A stretch of 12,628 nucleotides of DNA, taken from NCBI GenBank assembly GCA_003552765.1, contig PUOI01000032.1, positions 1 through 12,628 on the forward strand, written 5' to 3'. Position numbers and translations under genes: made by a program. Below the pieces are notes generated by a model that ran no database searches, was not told the DNA's origin, and saw only the letters and a program-made list of their open reading frames with translations. This document shows positions 7,349 to 12,628 of the stretch, one piece after another (the stretch's first letter is position 1; every line of letters starts with the position of its first letter). This DNA comes from Candidatus Hydrogenedentota bacterium (GTDB lineage: Bacteria; Hydrogenedentota; Hydrogenedentia; Hydrogenedentales; SLHB01).

Positions 7349-7369
7349 GCGCGTTTCAAGGAAACACGC
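7349..7369 (-). other. hairpin between B-box/TPR gene and phosphoesterase
   Basis: GCGCGTTTC (7349-7357) and GAAACACGC (7361-7369) pair with one mismatch around a three-base loop, seven bases past the B-box/TPR gene stop. There is no U-tract, so an attenuator or an RNA-processing site is as likely as a terminator. Confidence 0.3.
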
Positions 7370-7375
7370 CGCTTC

Positions 7376-8302
7376 TCAGCCAGAGGCAGACATTTTGTCA
7401 AGGATCTTGCGCAATTGCAAAATCTTCTTCTTGGCATGCTGGTTTTTCGGCTCCTGTTCGAGCACGCGCTCCATCCATTTCAGCGCCCGCGCGTACTCAC
7501 GCCGCTTAATGTACTGCACGCCTATGTTGTACTCGGCCGCGAGCATCTTTTTCCGCAAACGGTGCGACTGGCCCGCCTTCCTCTCGGCGTTCTGATACTG
7601 TTGAAGCGCCGCTTCATAGCTGCGCGTCTCAAAGTAAAAGTCGCCCACGGTCTCTTCTTGAGTAAGGCTGCTATCGCCCGCCTCCAACTTCTCCCGGGCC
7701 TTGTCCTCCTCCCGCTTTCTCTTGTATTCCTCTCTAGAGTATACCCTCTTTAGGGCCGATTTCTCCACAAGGACGCTCAGATTGTTCGTTTTGGGGTTGT
7801 GAGGGATGAGGTGGAAGCGTGGTTCTTCCTCATCGTAGGGATGAAGCGTGTGCCCATGAATGCACTCCCCGTCCTGGAATTCGACCACCACCTCGTTGCC
7901 TTCCGCCCTCCATTCCTCGTATCGGGCATGGCGGTCGAAATCCCCGTCAAAACTCTTCACATAGAACACCGCCTTCAGGTCGGCGAAACGCACCGGCACG
8001 GTGTCCCCGGTGGGCTCGCCCTCGCGCGTCATGCGCTCCAGATAAAAGTGGTTCTGGTGGGGGTTGAGCGCAAAGCACACCCCATAGTCGATCCTGCCGT
8101 CCTTGTAGCGCACCACAAGGCGTTGGCGAAGCTGCCGTTTCCGGGCGCTAGCGCTTTTGCCCTCCTTTTCGGCGATGGGCGCATAATGAGTCTGGCAATA
8201 CAATTGCCCCTCGTGGGAGGTCAAGCACTGCTCGCACCCGAATTCTCCGCACACGAAACAGTAACCGGTGACTTCCTCTTTCGGATGATATGGACACTTC
8301 AT
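7376..8302 (-). CDS. B-box zinc finger protein with duplicated beta domain and TPRs
   Basis: This 308-residue protein has three parts. Residues 3-39 form a B-box-type zinc site (C3, H6, C15, C18, C23, C26, H30, C36, H39), probably binding two Zn ions. Residues 62-115 and 137-188 look like two copies of one small beta-rich unit: a DG motif (68-69; 144-145), an H/F-Y/H-L strand (85-88; 163-165) and a closing strand ending in Phe-Tyr or Val-Tyr. Homologous units in similar proteins are, as far as I recall, an unnamed DUF. Residues about 215-303 form helical TPR-like repeats, with Lys/Arg/Glu-rich helices before them. A perfect AGGAG six bases before the ATG fixes the start. It is the first gene of the minus-strand block, 95 bp upstream of the phosphoesterase and possibly cotranscribed. 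It is most likely a protein-protein interaction adaptor; no enzymatic motif is seen. Confidence 0.88.
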   Translation of the reverse strand: MKCPYHPKEEVTGYCFVCGEFGCEQCLTSHEGQLYCQTHYAPIAEKEGKSASARKRQLRQRLVVRYKDGRIDYGVCFALNPHQNHFYLERMTREGEPTGDTVPVRFADLKAVFYVKSFDGDFDRHARYEEWRAEGNEVVVEFQDGECIHGHTLHPYDEEEPRFHLIPHNPKTNNLSVLVEKSALKRVYSREEYKRKREEDKAREKLEAGDSSLTQEETVGDFYFETRSYEAALQQYQNAERKAGQSHRLRKKMLAAEYNIGVQYIKRREYARALKWMERVLEQEPKNQHAKKKILQLRKILDKMSASG

Positions 8303-8451
8303 GGCGAACTCCTAGCGTGAATGCTCTCTACGCCGTTGTGAATTGGGGCAGCTGCCGCTGTCTACCCTCGTAGCTTGCGCACATACAGACAAGAGCGGCC
8401 TACGGTCATCTCGTCCTACCTCTAATAGTCTATACCCCCAGACCGCCTTAA

Positions 8452-8483
8452 GTTTCATACAAATACGAATAATTGCATGAAAC
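8452..8483. promoter_or_regulatory. AT-rich 11-bp dyad, operator-like
   Basis: GTTTCATACAA (8452-8462) and TTGCATGAAAC (8473-8483) are inverted repeats with one mismatch, spaced by 10 AT-rich bases, so the half-sites lie two helical turns apart. Position upstream of the B-box/TPR gene suggests a regulator site. No known regulator motif is recognised. Confidence 0.38.
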
Positions 8484-8569
8484 CCCTACCCTGGGGCAAG
8501 AATTAGCTGTCCGTGCTTCACCGTTGGCTCCTTGACGGCAATGGCCGCAGGCTGCCCTTTCTTGATCGT

Positions 8570-8598
8570 ATTCTAAGGCAATCGCTCACGAATTACAA
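8570..8598 (-). promoter_or_regulatory. candidate promoter toward the B-box/TPR gene
   Basis: On the minus strand TTGTAA (8598-8593) and TAGAAT (8575-8570) are 17 bp apart, matching the sigma-70 consensus at 4 of 6 and 5 of 6 bases. It would give a long leader of about 260 nt, which includes the dyad at 8452-8483. Confidence 0.33.
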
Positions 8599-8683
8599 GA
8601 GTAAGAATACGTAATACCGGGAAGCGCCACGTTATTTCTAGTCTTTTCCTCAAAGAGCCGGGCGCCGAGACCAACGCAGAGGC

Positions 8684-8719
8684 GGCGGCGCGGGGCGTTT
8701 CGGGAGGCGGCGCGGGGCG
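8684..8719. repeat. 14-bp GC direct repeat, 22-bp period
   Basis: GGCGGCGCGGGGCG occurs at 8684-8697 and again at 8706-8719. The 22-bp period is about two helical turns, as expected for regulator sites on one DNA face. The second copy abuts the nested palindrome of the transporter promoter. Confidence 0.45.
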
Positions 8720-8751
8720 GTTTATTGCGTTGGCGCCAACCACATAAACCG
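8718..8751. promoter_or_regulatory. 34-bp nested perfect palindrome upstream of transporter -35
   Basis: The core GTTGGCGCCAAC (8729-8740) is a perfect 12-bp palindrome. Four bases out on each side stand CGGTTTA (8718-8724) and TAAACCG (8745-8751), also exact inverted repeats about the same axis. The site ends two bases before the -35 box at 8754, the usual place for an activator or for a repressor that blocks polymerase. A dimeric or tetrameric regulator contacting both shells is inferred; the regulator is not in the window. Confidence 0.55.
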
Positions 8752-8753
8752 GT

Positions 8754-8782
8754 TTGAAGCGATAGCGCTAGGCGGGTATAAT
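8754..8782 (+). promoter_or_regulatory. near-consensus sigma-70-type promoter of the transporter operon
   Basis: TTGAAG (8754-8759) and a perfect TATAAT (8777-8782) are separated by exactly 17 bp. The spacer contains the palindrome TAGCGCTA (8762-8769). Initiation near 8789 gives a leader of about 42 nt with AAGGGGA (8814-8820), ten bases before the ATG at 8831. A 6-bp dyad (8783-8788 with 8802-8807) lies over the start site. Confidence 0.75.
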
Positions 8783-8830
8783 CACGCCGCTTTTACCATG
8801 GGGCGTGGACTGTAAGGGGATACGCATACA

Positions 8831-10435
8831 ATGACGGAAAACATCAGCAATGTGTTGCGTGACCGCTGGTTGACGCGGTTCGGTCTTATCATGGCCATGT
8901 CGGGCAATGCGGTGGGGTTGGGGAACTTCATCCGGTTTCCGGGCCAAGCCGCCGAGCACGGGGGCGGCGCGTTCATGGTGCCGTACTTCATCGCGCTCCT
9001 GTTGATGGGCGTGCCCCTCATGTGGATTGAGTGGACGATAGGCCGCTATGGCGGCGCGTGGGGCCACGGCAGCACGCCGGGCATGTTCCACCGCCTGTGG
9101 CATCACCCCATTTCCAAGTACATCGGCATCTTCGGCGTCATGCTGCCCGCCGTCATTGGGCTGTACTACATCTACATCGAGTCCTGGTCGCTGGGGTATG
9201 CGTGGCAAAGCATGACGGGGGCATATTGGGGCAGCGAAACCCAGGCCGAGATGGGCGAGGTTTTCCGGAACTACCTTGGCCATGGCGAGGGTCCCGTCGC
9301 CTTTGGCCGCCAAGCCTACCTGTTCTTTGTCATCACCATCGTGGTCAACTTCTTTGTCTTCCACCGGGGCATCTCGAAGGGAATAGAAGTCCTCGCCAAG
9401 TACGGCATGCCGCTGCTTCTGATCATGGGGCTGGTTCTAGCGATTCGGGTCCTTACGCTGGACACCGTGGAAGGACGCGGCGTCAGCGACGGCCTCGCCC
9501 AAATCTGGGTGGTGGATTGGAGCGCCCTGGGCTCGCCCGCCATATGGATCGCCGCCTCCGGACAGGTGTTCTTCACGCTCAGCCTGGGCTTCGGCATGAT
9601 CCACGCCTACGCCAGCTACCTCACCAAGGACGACGACATCACCCTGAACGGCCTCGCCACGGTCAGCACCAACTCCTTCGTCGAGGTGATCCTAGGCAGC
9701 ACCGTCGTGGTGCCCGCCGCCCTCATCTTCTTCGGCATGGCCGGGATCGAAGTCATCACCGAGGAAGGCATCTTCGCAATCAGTTTCCAGACCCTGCCCG
9801 TTATCTTCCAGCAATTGCCAGGCGGCCAGTTCTTCGCCACGGTGTGGTTCCTTCTGCTGTTCTTGGCCGGGCTCATGTCCAGCGTGGCCATGTTCGTGCC
9901 GCTGTTGTCCTTCCTGCAAGACGAACTCGACATGGACCGGAACAAAGCCCTCGCCGGCATCTTCGTGGCCGTCTTCATCCTGATGCAACCCGTGATTCTC
10001 TTCAGTCACCGCGGCATCATGGATGAGCTGGACTTCTGGGTCGCCACCCTGCTGATCGTCGTGTTCGCCTGCGCCGAGGTGATCATCTTTGCCTGGATCT
10101 TTGGCATCGATAAGGGTTGGGAAACGATGCACCGGGGGGCGGACTTCCGCGTGCCGCGCATCTTCTACTACATCATGAAATACGTCACCCCCGTGTACGC
10201 CTTGGCGCTGCTACTTTGGTATACGATGGACGACGAAGCCGGCCTGATCCCCGTCCTCACCATGCAGGGCGTGCCCGAGGCGGACCGCCCCATCCTCTGG
10301 CTGGCCCGTCTCATTATCTTTGGCTTCATGGCGTTTCTGATCTGGGGCGTGTGGCATGCGTGGCGCACCCATCCCAAGTTCTTTGATGATGGCGATGAAA
10401 CGGCAGGAGAGACGAAGGAGGCAGAGACGCAATGA
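8831..10435 (+). CDS. LeuT-like sodium-dependent amino-acid symporter (NSS/SNF family)
   Basis: This 534-residue, 12-span transporter aligns closely with Aquifex LeuT along its length. The start SGNAVGLGNFIRFP (24-37) holds the Na1 and substrate residues A27 and N32 and the gate R35, whose partner is D401. YYIYIES carries Y113 (LeuT Y108), and GQVFFTLSLGFG carries F248, T249, S251 and F254. N281 completes Na1. E285 is LeuT E290, the acidic residue of chloride-independent members. In span 8, LAGLMSSVAM has Met349 where LeuT has the Na2 ligand Thr354, and Met354 where LeuT has the pocket residue Ile359. I109 replaces pocket residue V104. The expected role is Na+-driven uptake of a small or hydrophobic amino acid; the substrate is uncertain because of the pocket changes. 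AAGGGGA precedes the ATG, and the stop overlaps the next small gene. Confidence 0.95.
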   Translation: MTENISNVLRDRWLTRFGLIMAMSGNAVGLGNFIRFPGQAAEHGGGAFMVPYFIALLLMGVPLMWIEWTIGRYGGAWGHGSTPGMFHRLWHHPISKYIGIFGVMLPAVIGLYYIYIESWSLGYAWQSMTGAYWGSETQAEMGEVFRNYLGHGEGPVAFGRQAYLFFVITIVVNFFVFHRGISKGIEVLAKYGMPLLLIMGLVLAIRVLTLDTVEGRGVSDGLAQIWVVDWSALGSPAIWIAASGQVFFTLSLGFGMIHAYASYLTKDDDITLNGLATVSTNSFVEVILGSTVVVPAALIFFGMAGIEVITEEGIFAISFQTLPVIFQQLPGGQFFATVWFLLLFLAGLMSSVAMFVPLLSFLQDELDMDRNKALAGIFVAVFILMQPVILFSHRGIMDELDFWVATLLIVVFACAEVIIFAWIFGIDKGWETMHRGADFRVPRIFYYIMKYVTPVYALALLLWYTMDDEAGLIPVLTMQGVPEADRPILWLARLIIFGFMAFLIWGVWHAWRTHPKFFDDGDETAGETKEAETQ

Positions 10436-10599
10436 ACGCCTTGCCTTGGCTTGAATGGCTGACTCTCGGCGCCCAAGAAGGGATGAGCGAAGCCCCTGAG
10501 ATGACGGCGGGCTCGTGGATTTACATGCTCGTCGTGTGGGCGCTGATCCTCGCGTTGAACGCGTTTTGCTACAAACGCATCTTCACGAAGAACGACTAG
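10432..10599 (+). CDS. 55-residue single-span protein, MetS-like small subunit of the NSS transporter
   Basis: The ATG shares ATGA with the transporter stop, and a perfect AAGGAGG (10415-10421) lies ten bases upstream inside the transporter tail. The product is an amphipathic leader (MNALPWLEWLTLGAQEG), one hydrophobic span (SWIYMLVVWALILALNAFCY, 28-47) and a basic end (KRIFTKND), which predicts a cytosolic C-terminus. Several bacterial NSS transporters need such a one-span partner, the best-known pair being MetP/MetS of Corynebacterium glutamicum. Position, length and topology fit that role; residue-level identity with MetS is low, so the family name is an inference. The codon pattern resembles the transporter gene. 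Confidence 0.82.
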   Translation: MNALPWLEWLTLGAQEGMSEAPEMTAGSWIYMLVVWALILALNAFCYKRIFTKND

Positions 10600-10647
10600 T
10601 GGAGCGTCAAGCTTAAACTTGTTGACCGCCGAAGTGAACGCGCTAGG

Positions 10648-10700
10648 AGGTGGCATGGCCTTCCAGGCCATGACTCACGGGCTGGAAGCCCGTGCCACTT
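10648..10700. repeat. REP/BIME-like pair of inverted hairpins
   Basis: Two short hairpins stand back to back: CATGGCCT-TCC-AGGCCATG (10654-10672) and CACGGGCT-GGA-AGCCCGTG (10676-10694). Outer arms GTGGCA (10650-10655) and TGCCAC (10693-10698) join them into a cruciform-like whole. The second hairpin read on the minus strand is a close copy of the first, as in bacterial interspersed mosaic elements. It starts 49 bp past the small subunit stop and may protect or end that transcript. Confidence 0.65.
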
Positions 10701-10860
10701 CACCGCAAAAATTGGAGACTATCCACAATTCAAAGGCGGACAGAGCACTAGCGCCTCTTCAGCCCTTGATATGTGGACAACGCGGCTTTTCGCCCCACGA
10801 TTGGCTCCGGTTGGAGTTCAACAGGCACGCTGCAGCCTTGCCTTCATGCGTGGGTGAAGA

Positions 10861-10966
10861 CCTAAAGACCCCAAAGGGGTCACAGATAGTAGCCTGGGGT
10901 TGAAGCGCGCGCAGCGCGCGATACCCCAGGACCGCAAGCCCTATCAACCGACCCCTTTAGGGGTCG
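10861..10966. repeat. compound repeat of three GC hairpins (family also at 12.46 kb)
   Basis: The order is GACCCC-AAA-GGGGTC (10867-10881), then a long hairpin with arms CCTGGGGT (10893-10900) and ACCCCAGG (10923-10930) and a GC-alternating centre, then CGACCCC-TTTA-GGGGTCG (10949-10966). The outer two hairpins are inverted versions of each other. The stretch GTAGCCTGGGG recurs at 12456, so both belong to one dispersed family. Confidence 0.65.
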
Positions 10967-11024
10967 CAGCAGCCCCGTTCACAAAGGTTCCGCGGCCCCA
11001 GACGGGACCGCTAATGTGTGAAGC

Positions 11025-11214
11025 AACGCGCCGGAAAGCGTTGCGCCGTGTGGAGTTTTACGCTGATCGACGACTTGCGCCCGCGCGCGGAGCGGGAAAG
11101 GTAGGACGACCAAATAAGAAAAGGCAATGCCAGCGGTCGCCAGCAAAGCCTCCACAAGAAAGTATACGCTAGCAAAGCTAGAGAACGCAACTTCGGCAAT
11201 GCGCCGGAAAGCGT
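11025..11214. repeat. 17-bp direct repeat pair
   Basis: AACGCGCCGGAAAGCGT (11025-11041) recurs as AATGCGCCGGAAAGCGT (11198-11214), 16 of 17 identical and 173 bp apart. The first copy sits in a 6-bp hairpin (CAACGC/GCGTTG, 11024-11043). The DNA between them shows no gene. Confidence 0.45.
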
Positions 11215-11220
11215 GGCGGC

Positions 11221-11249
11221 GTGGCGTGAGACGTTTCGCCTCACGCCAC
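11221..11249 (-). terminator. 10-bp perfect hairpin behind the ADPRM-like gene
   Basis: GTGGCGTGAG (11221-11230) and CTCACGCCAC (11240-11249) pair perfectly around a nine-base loop, about 60 bp past the ADPRM-like stop. No U-tract follows, so termination is only probable. Confidence 0.38.
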
Positions 11250-11310
11250 TGCGTACCTGTACCGGATCCGCCACCGGTTGAGACCAAAGGCGATGGGGGG
11301 GCGGTCTGGA

Positions 11311-12243
11311 TTACCTAGCGCTGTCCGGTATTTCCAGCACCCGGTCCGGTTCGCGGCCGTGACCGGTCATTTCCAGGCGATCACCGTACACGTCCACCAC
11401 GGCGAACGCCGTTTCGTCCTCGGTTTCGACCATCCCTTTCACCGTGACATAGTGGACGCCTTCGCGCGTGGCGTAATTGCCGGCGTGGTTGTGGCCGTTG
11501 AAATAGGCCACGACATGGGGATGCTGGTCAAGAAGCGCGACGACCTCCTCACCGTTCCAAAGGTTGTGCGCCCCGGGCGGATAGACGGGGAAATGGCAGA
11601 AGAGCATCACCTTCTCCCCCGCCTCTGCGGCGGCTTCCAGCGTGTCCTCAAGCCAAGCGAGTTGCTCCTCGCCTAATCCGCCGTTCCATGTTTGGGCGTT
11701 GGGCGCATCCGCTTCCTCGAGTTCCGCCAGCATCGCGGCGGACGCTTCGTGACGTTCGCTGCCCTCGGGCCACGCGAGCAGGCTCAAGTCGTTGCCGTCC
11801 AACACGATGAAGCGCCAGGCATTGACCGAGAAGCTGTAATAGCTCTCCTCCATGTCCAGCACGCCGAGCGTGTGTTCGTGGGATACCGGGAAATCGTGGT
11901 TCCCCAGCGCGATGTGCAACGGCGCGTCGAGTTCGTTGTATATCGGCATGACATCCGCGAAGCTGTCCCTGCCCTCATCGATGACATCCCCGAGGTCCAT
12001 GACGCAGGCGAGGTCCATCGCGTTGAACGTCTCGACGCATTCCCGCAGCTTGTCCAATGATTCCCGGTAATACCGGCTGCCGCTGGCGGGGATGTCGGCG
12101 TATTGCACATCGGCCACTAGGCCGAACGAAAATTCCGGCGCCTCTTCGGCGGATTCCGCATGAACGCCTTCGGAAACCACACCAATCATCAGGATGGCCG
12201 CGGCGCATGCGAGGCCAGCAAAACGAGTAATGTACTCCAACAT
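11311..12243 (-). CDS. secreted ADP-ribose/CDP-alcohol diphosphatase-like phosphoesterase (ADPRM family)
   Basis: The family hydrolyses the pyrophosphate of ADP-ribose, CDP-choline and related compounds with Mn2+. Residues 1-29 are a signal peptide (hydrophobic AGLACAAAILMIGVV, cleavage near VHA/ES), which places the mature enzyme outside the cytoplasm. Metal motifs: VADVQYAD (D45, Q47), DLGDVID (D86), GNHDF (N115, H116), CHFPVYP (H217) and NGHNHAG (H251, H253). ADPRM-specific stretches are SRYYRESLDKL, YYSFSVNAWRFIVLDGNDLSLL, NGGLGEEQLAWL, VKGMVET and the final GREPDRVLE. The frame is open to 12339, but GGGAGG eight bases before the Met at 12243 and the signal peptide there fix the start. 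It stands alone, flanked on both sides by related palindromic repeats. The substrate of bacterial members is not established, so the exact reaction is inferred. Confidence 0.9.
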   Translation of the reverse strand: MLEYITRFAGLACAAAILMIGVVSEGVHAESAEEAPEFSFGLVADVQYADIPASGSRYYRESLDKLRECVETFNAMDLACVMDLGDVIDEGRDSFADVMPIYNELDAPLHIALGNHDFPVSHEHTLGVLDMEESYYSFSVNAWRFIVLDGNDLSLLAWPEGSERHEASAAMLAELEEADAPNAQTWNGGLGEEQLAWLEDTLEAAAEAGEKVMLFCHFPVYPPGAHNLWNGEEVVALLDQHPHVVAYFNGHNHAGNYATREGVHYVTVKGMVETEDETAFAVVDVYGDRLEMTGHGREPDRVLEIPDSAR

Positions 12244-12455
12244 CGGTCTATCCTCCCAAGTTAATCTTCCTGTTAGCCCGTAGTTCCGAGCGGTTGTTTG
12301 CCGTACACTCTTATATATCAAGGACTTAATGCACGCCATAAATGCGTGGTGTTCCCATGTGACTGCGTATTTCAGGCTTGACCCGCATCGCGCCTCATAG
12401 CTACGTAGTCACAGCTCTACCGAAAGCGTATGAGGCGCTGAAAGCGCTTAAGGAA
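12244..12455 (-). other. upstream region of the ADPRM-like gene
   Basis: No gene is seen here. On the minus strand an AT-rich TATATAAG (about 12314-12321) may be a -10 region, but no convincing -35 stands 16-18 bp before it. A dyad CACGC/GCGTG around ATTTATG lies about 15 bp further upstream and could be a regulator site. A short hairpin GCGCT-GAA-AGCGC is at 12435-12447. Confidence 0.35.
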
Positions 12456-12615
12456 GTAGCCTGGGGCAAGCGAAGCGCAGCCCCAGGGTGGACGTCCCCC
12501 CCGGATTTCCGTCCTGAAGGGACGGAACAAAGGGGCGGTGGCCGCTTCGGTCCCTTCAGGACCGATTCGTAGGGAGCCTCTTACGTGGGGCTGCGCTTCG
12601 CTTGCCCCACGCTAC
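12456..12615. repeat. inverted pair of about 31-bp palindromic repeats with hairpins between
   Basis: The left unit (12456-12487) is itself a hairpin, with arms CCTGGGGC and GCCCCAGG around AAGCGAAGCGCA. The right unit (12585-12615) is the same sequence on the minus strand, with two compensating changes that keep its own stem (GTGGGGC/GCCCCAC). Between them are two more hairpins of 6 bp, CCGTCC/GGACGG (12509-12525) and CGGTCC/GGACCG (12548-12564). The family shares GTAGCCTGGGG with the element at 10.89 kb. Confidence 0.68.
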
Positions 12616-12628
12616 TTGCTATCGCGCC

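Larger units (their letters stand above)
8303..8830. other. 528-bp divergent intergenic region without genes
   Basis: This separates the minus-strand B-box/TPR gene from the plus-strand transporter gene. No credible coding frame is seen on either strand. It holds an AT-rich dyad (8452-8483), a minus-strand promoter candidate (8570-8598) inside an 8-bp dyad CGTATTCT/AGAATACG (8567-8574, 8604-8611), a GC direct repeat (8684-8719), a 34-bp nested palindrome (8718-8751) and the transporter promoter (8754-8782). Most of the structure lies in the last 150 bp, on the transporter side. Confidence 0.7.
10600..11310. other. 711-bp noncoding stretch rich in palindromic repeats
   Basis: It lies between the convergent ends of the transporter operon and the ADPRM-like gene. 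I see no supportable gene. Minus-strand open frames over 10979-11287 show no ribosome site, no recognised domain and repeat-derived sequence, and may be remnants. It contains the two-hairpin element at 10648-10700, the compound element at 10861-10966, the 17-bp repeats at 11025 and 11198, and a 10-bp hairpin at 11221-11249. No strong U-tract terminator follows the small subunit gene. Confidence 0.7.

Noticed and set aside
4019..8330. 11-mer AATGCTCTCTA at 4019-4029 and 8320-8330, each upstream of a minus-strand gene
   Set aside because: Matches of this length are expected by chance in a window this size, and the distances to the two start codons differ (57 and 18 bp).
8768..9364. Minus-strand open frame crossing the transporter promoter and start
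   Set aside because: Would overlap the promoter and the conserved LeuT N-terminus; low-complexity product and no family.
9031..10026. Second-frame plus-strand open frame (331 codons) inside the transporter gene
   Set aside because: Arg/His-rich out-of-frame translation of a GC-rich gene, with no start signal.
12378..12572. Plus-strand open frame of 64 codons at the right end
   Set aside because: Made largely of the palindromic repeat and its spacer hairpins; no ribosome site and no family.
10600..12628. CRISPR array suspected from the clustered palindromes
   Set aside because: The units differ in size and spacing, are inverted relative to each other, and there are no regular spacers or cas genes.

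Overview
This is a GC-rich bacterial chromosome segment. It encodes a twin-arginine-tagged Gfo/Idh/MocA oxidoreductase, a large sodium:solute symporter, a LeuT-like transporter, a zinc-ribbon/TPR protein and a secreted calcineurin-type phosphoesterase. The intergenic spaces are rich in GC hairpins and repeats. Together these suggest an environmental lineage of the Planctomycetota/Hydrogenedentota type. That placement is inferred from gene style; the window has no rRNA, tRNA or other marker to prove it. I see no CRISPR array, transposase, integrase or phage gene.

Layout. (1) 1-276: left edge, with a possible start of a minus-strand gene leaving the window, a promoter-like site for it, and a 60-nt nested hairpin behind the next gene. 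(2) 277-3962, minus strand: a sodium:solute symporter and, upstream, an exported-type Gfo/Idh/MocA oxidoreductase. They are separated by 416 bp holding a 14-bp hairpin and a doubtful 99-codon ORF. (3) 4118-8302, minus strand: a small membrane-anchored acidic protein, then an overlapping gene train (transcribed right to left) of phosphoesterase, dGTP triphosphohydrolase and purine nucleoside phosphorylase. The train is preceded by a B-box zinc finger/TPR protein. (4) 8303-8830: a divergent intergenic region with several dyads and a near-consensus sigma-70-type promoter. (5) 8831-10599, plus strand: a LeuT-family sodium:amino-acid symporter, translationally coupled to a 55-residue single-span protein that looks like the MetS-type small subunit of such transporters. 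(6) 10600-11310: noncoding, full of palindromic repeats. (7) 11311-12243, minus strand: a secreted homologue of the ADP-ribose/CDP-alcohol diphosphatase ADPRM. (8) 12244-12628: its upstream region and an inverted pair of repeats related to one at 10.9 kb.

How the genes fit together. The clearest functional unit is 4817-7280. The dGTPase splits dGTP into deoxyguanosine and tripolyphosphate, and the overlapping PNP can cleave deoxyguanosine to guanine and deoxyribose-1-phosphate. A phosphoesterase is coupled to both by an ATGA overlap. The second unit is the transporter plus its small subunit, behind one strong, palindrome-decorated promoter. The points most worth a second look are the altered Na2-site residue of the LeuT-like protein, the shortened PNP, the 34-bp nested palindrome at the transporter promoter, and the repeat family on both sides of the ADPRM-like gene.
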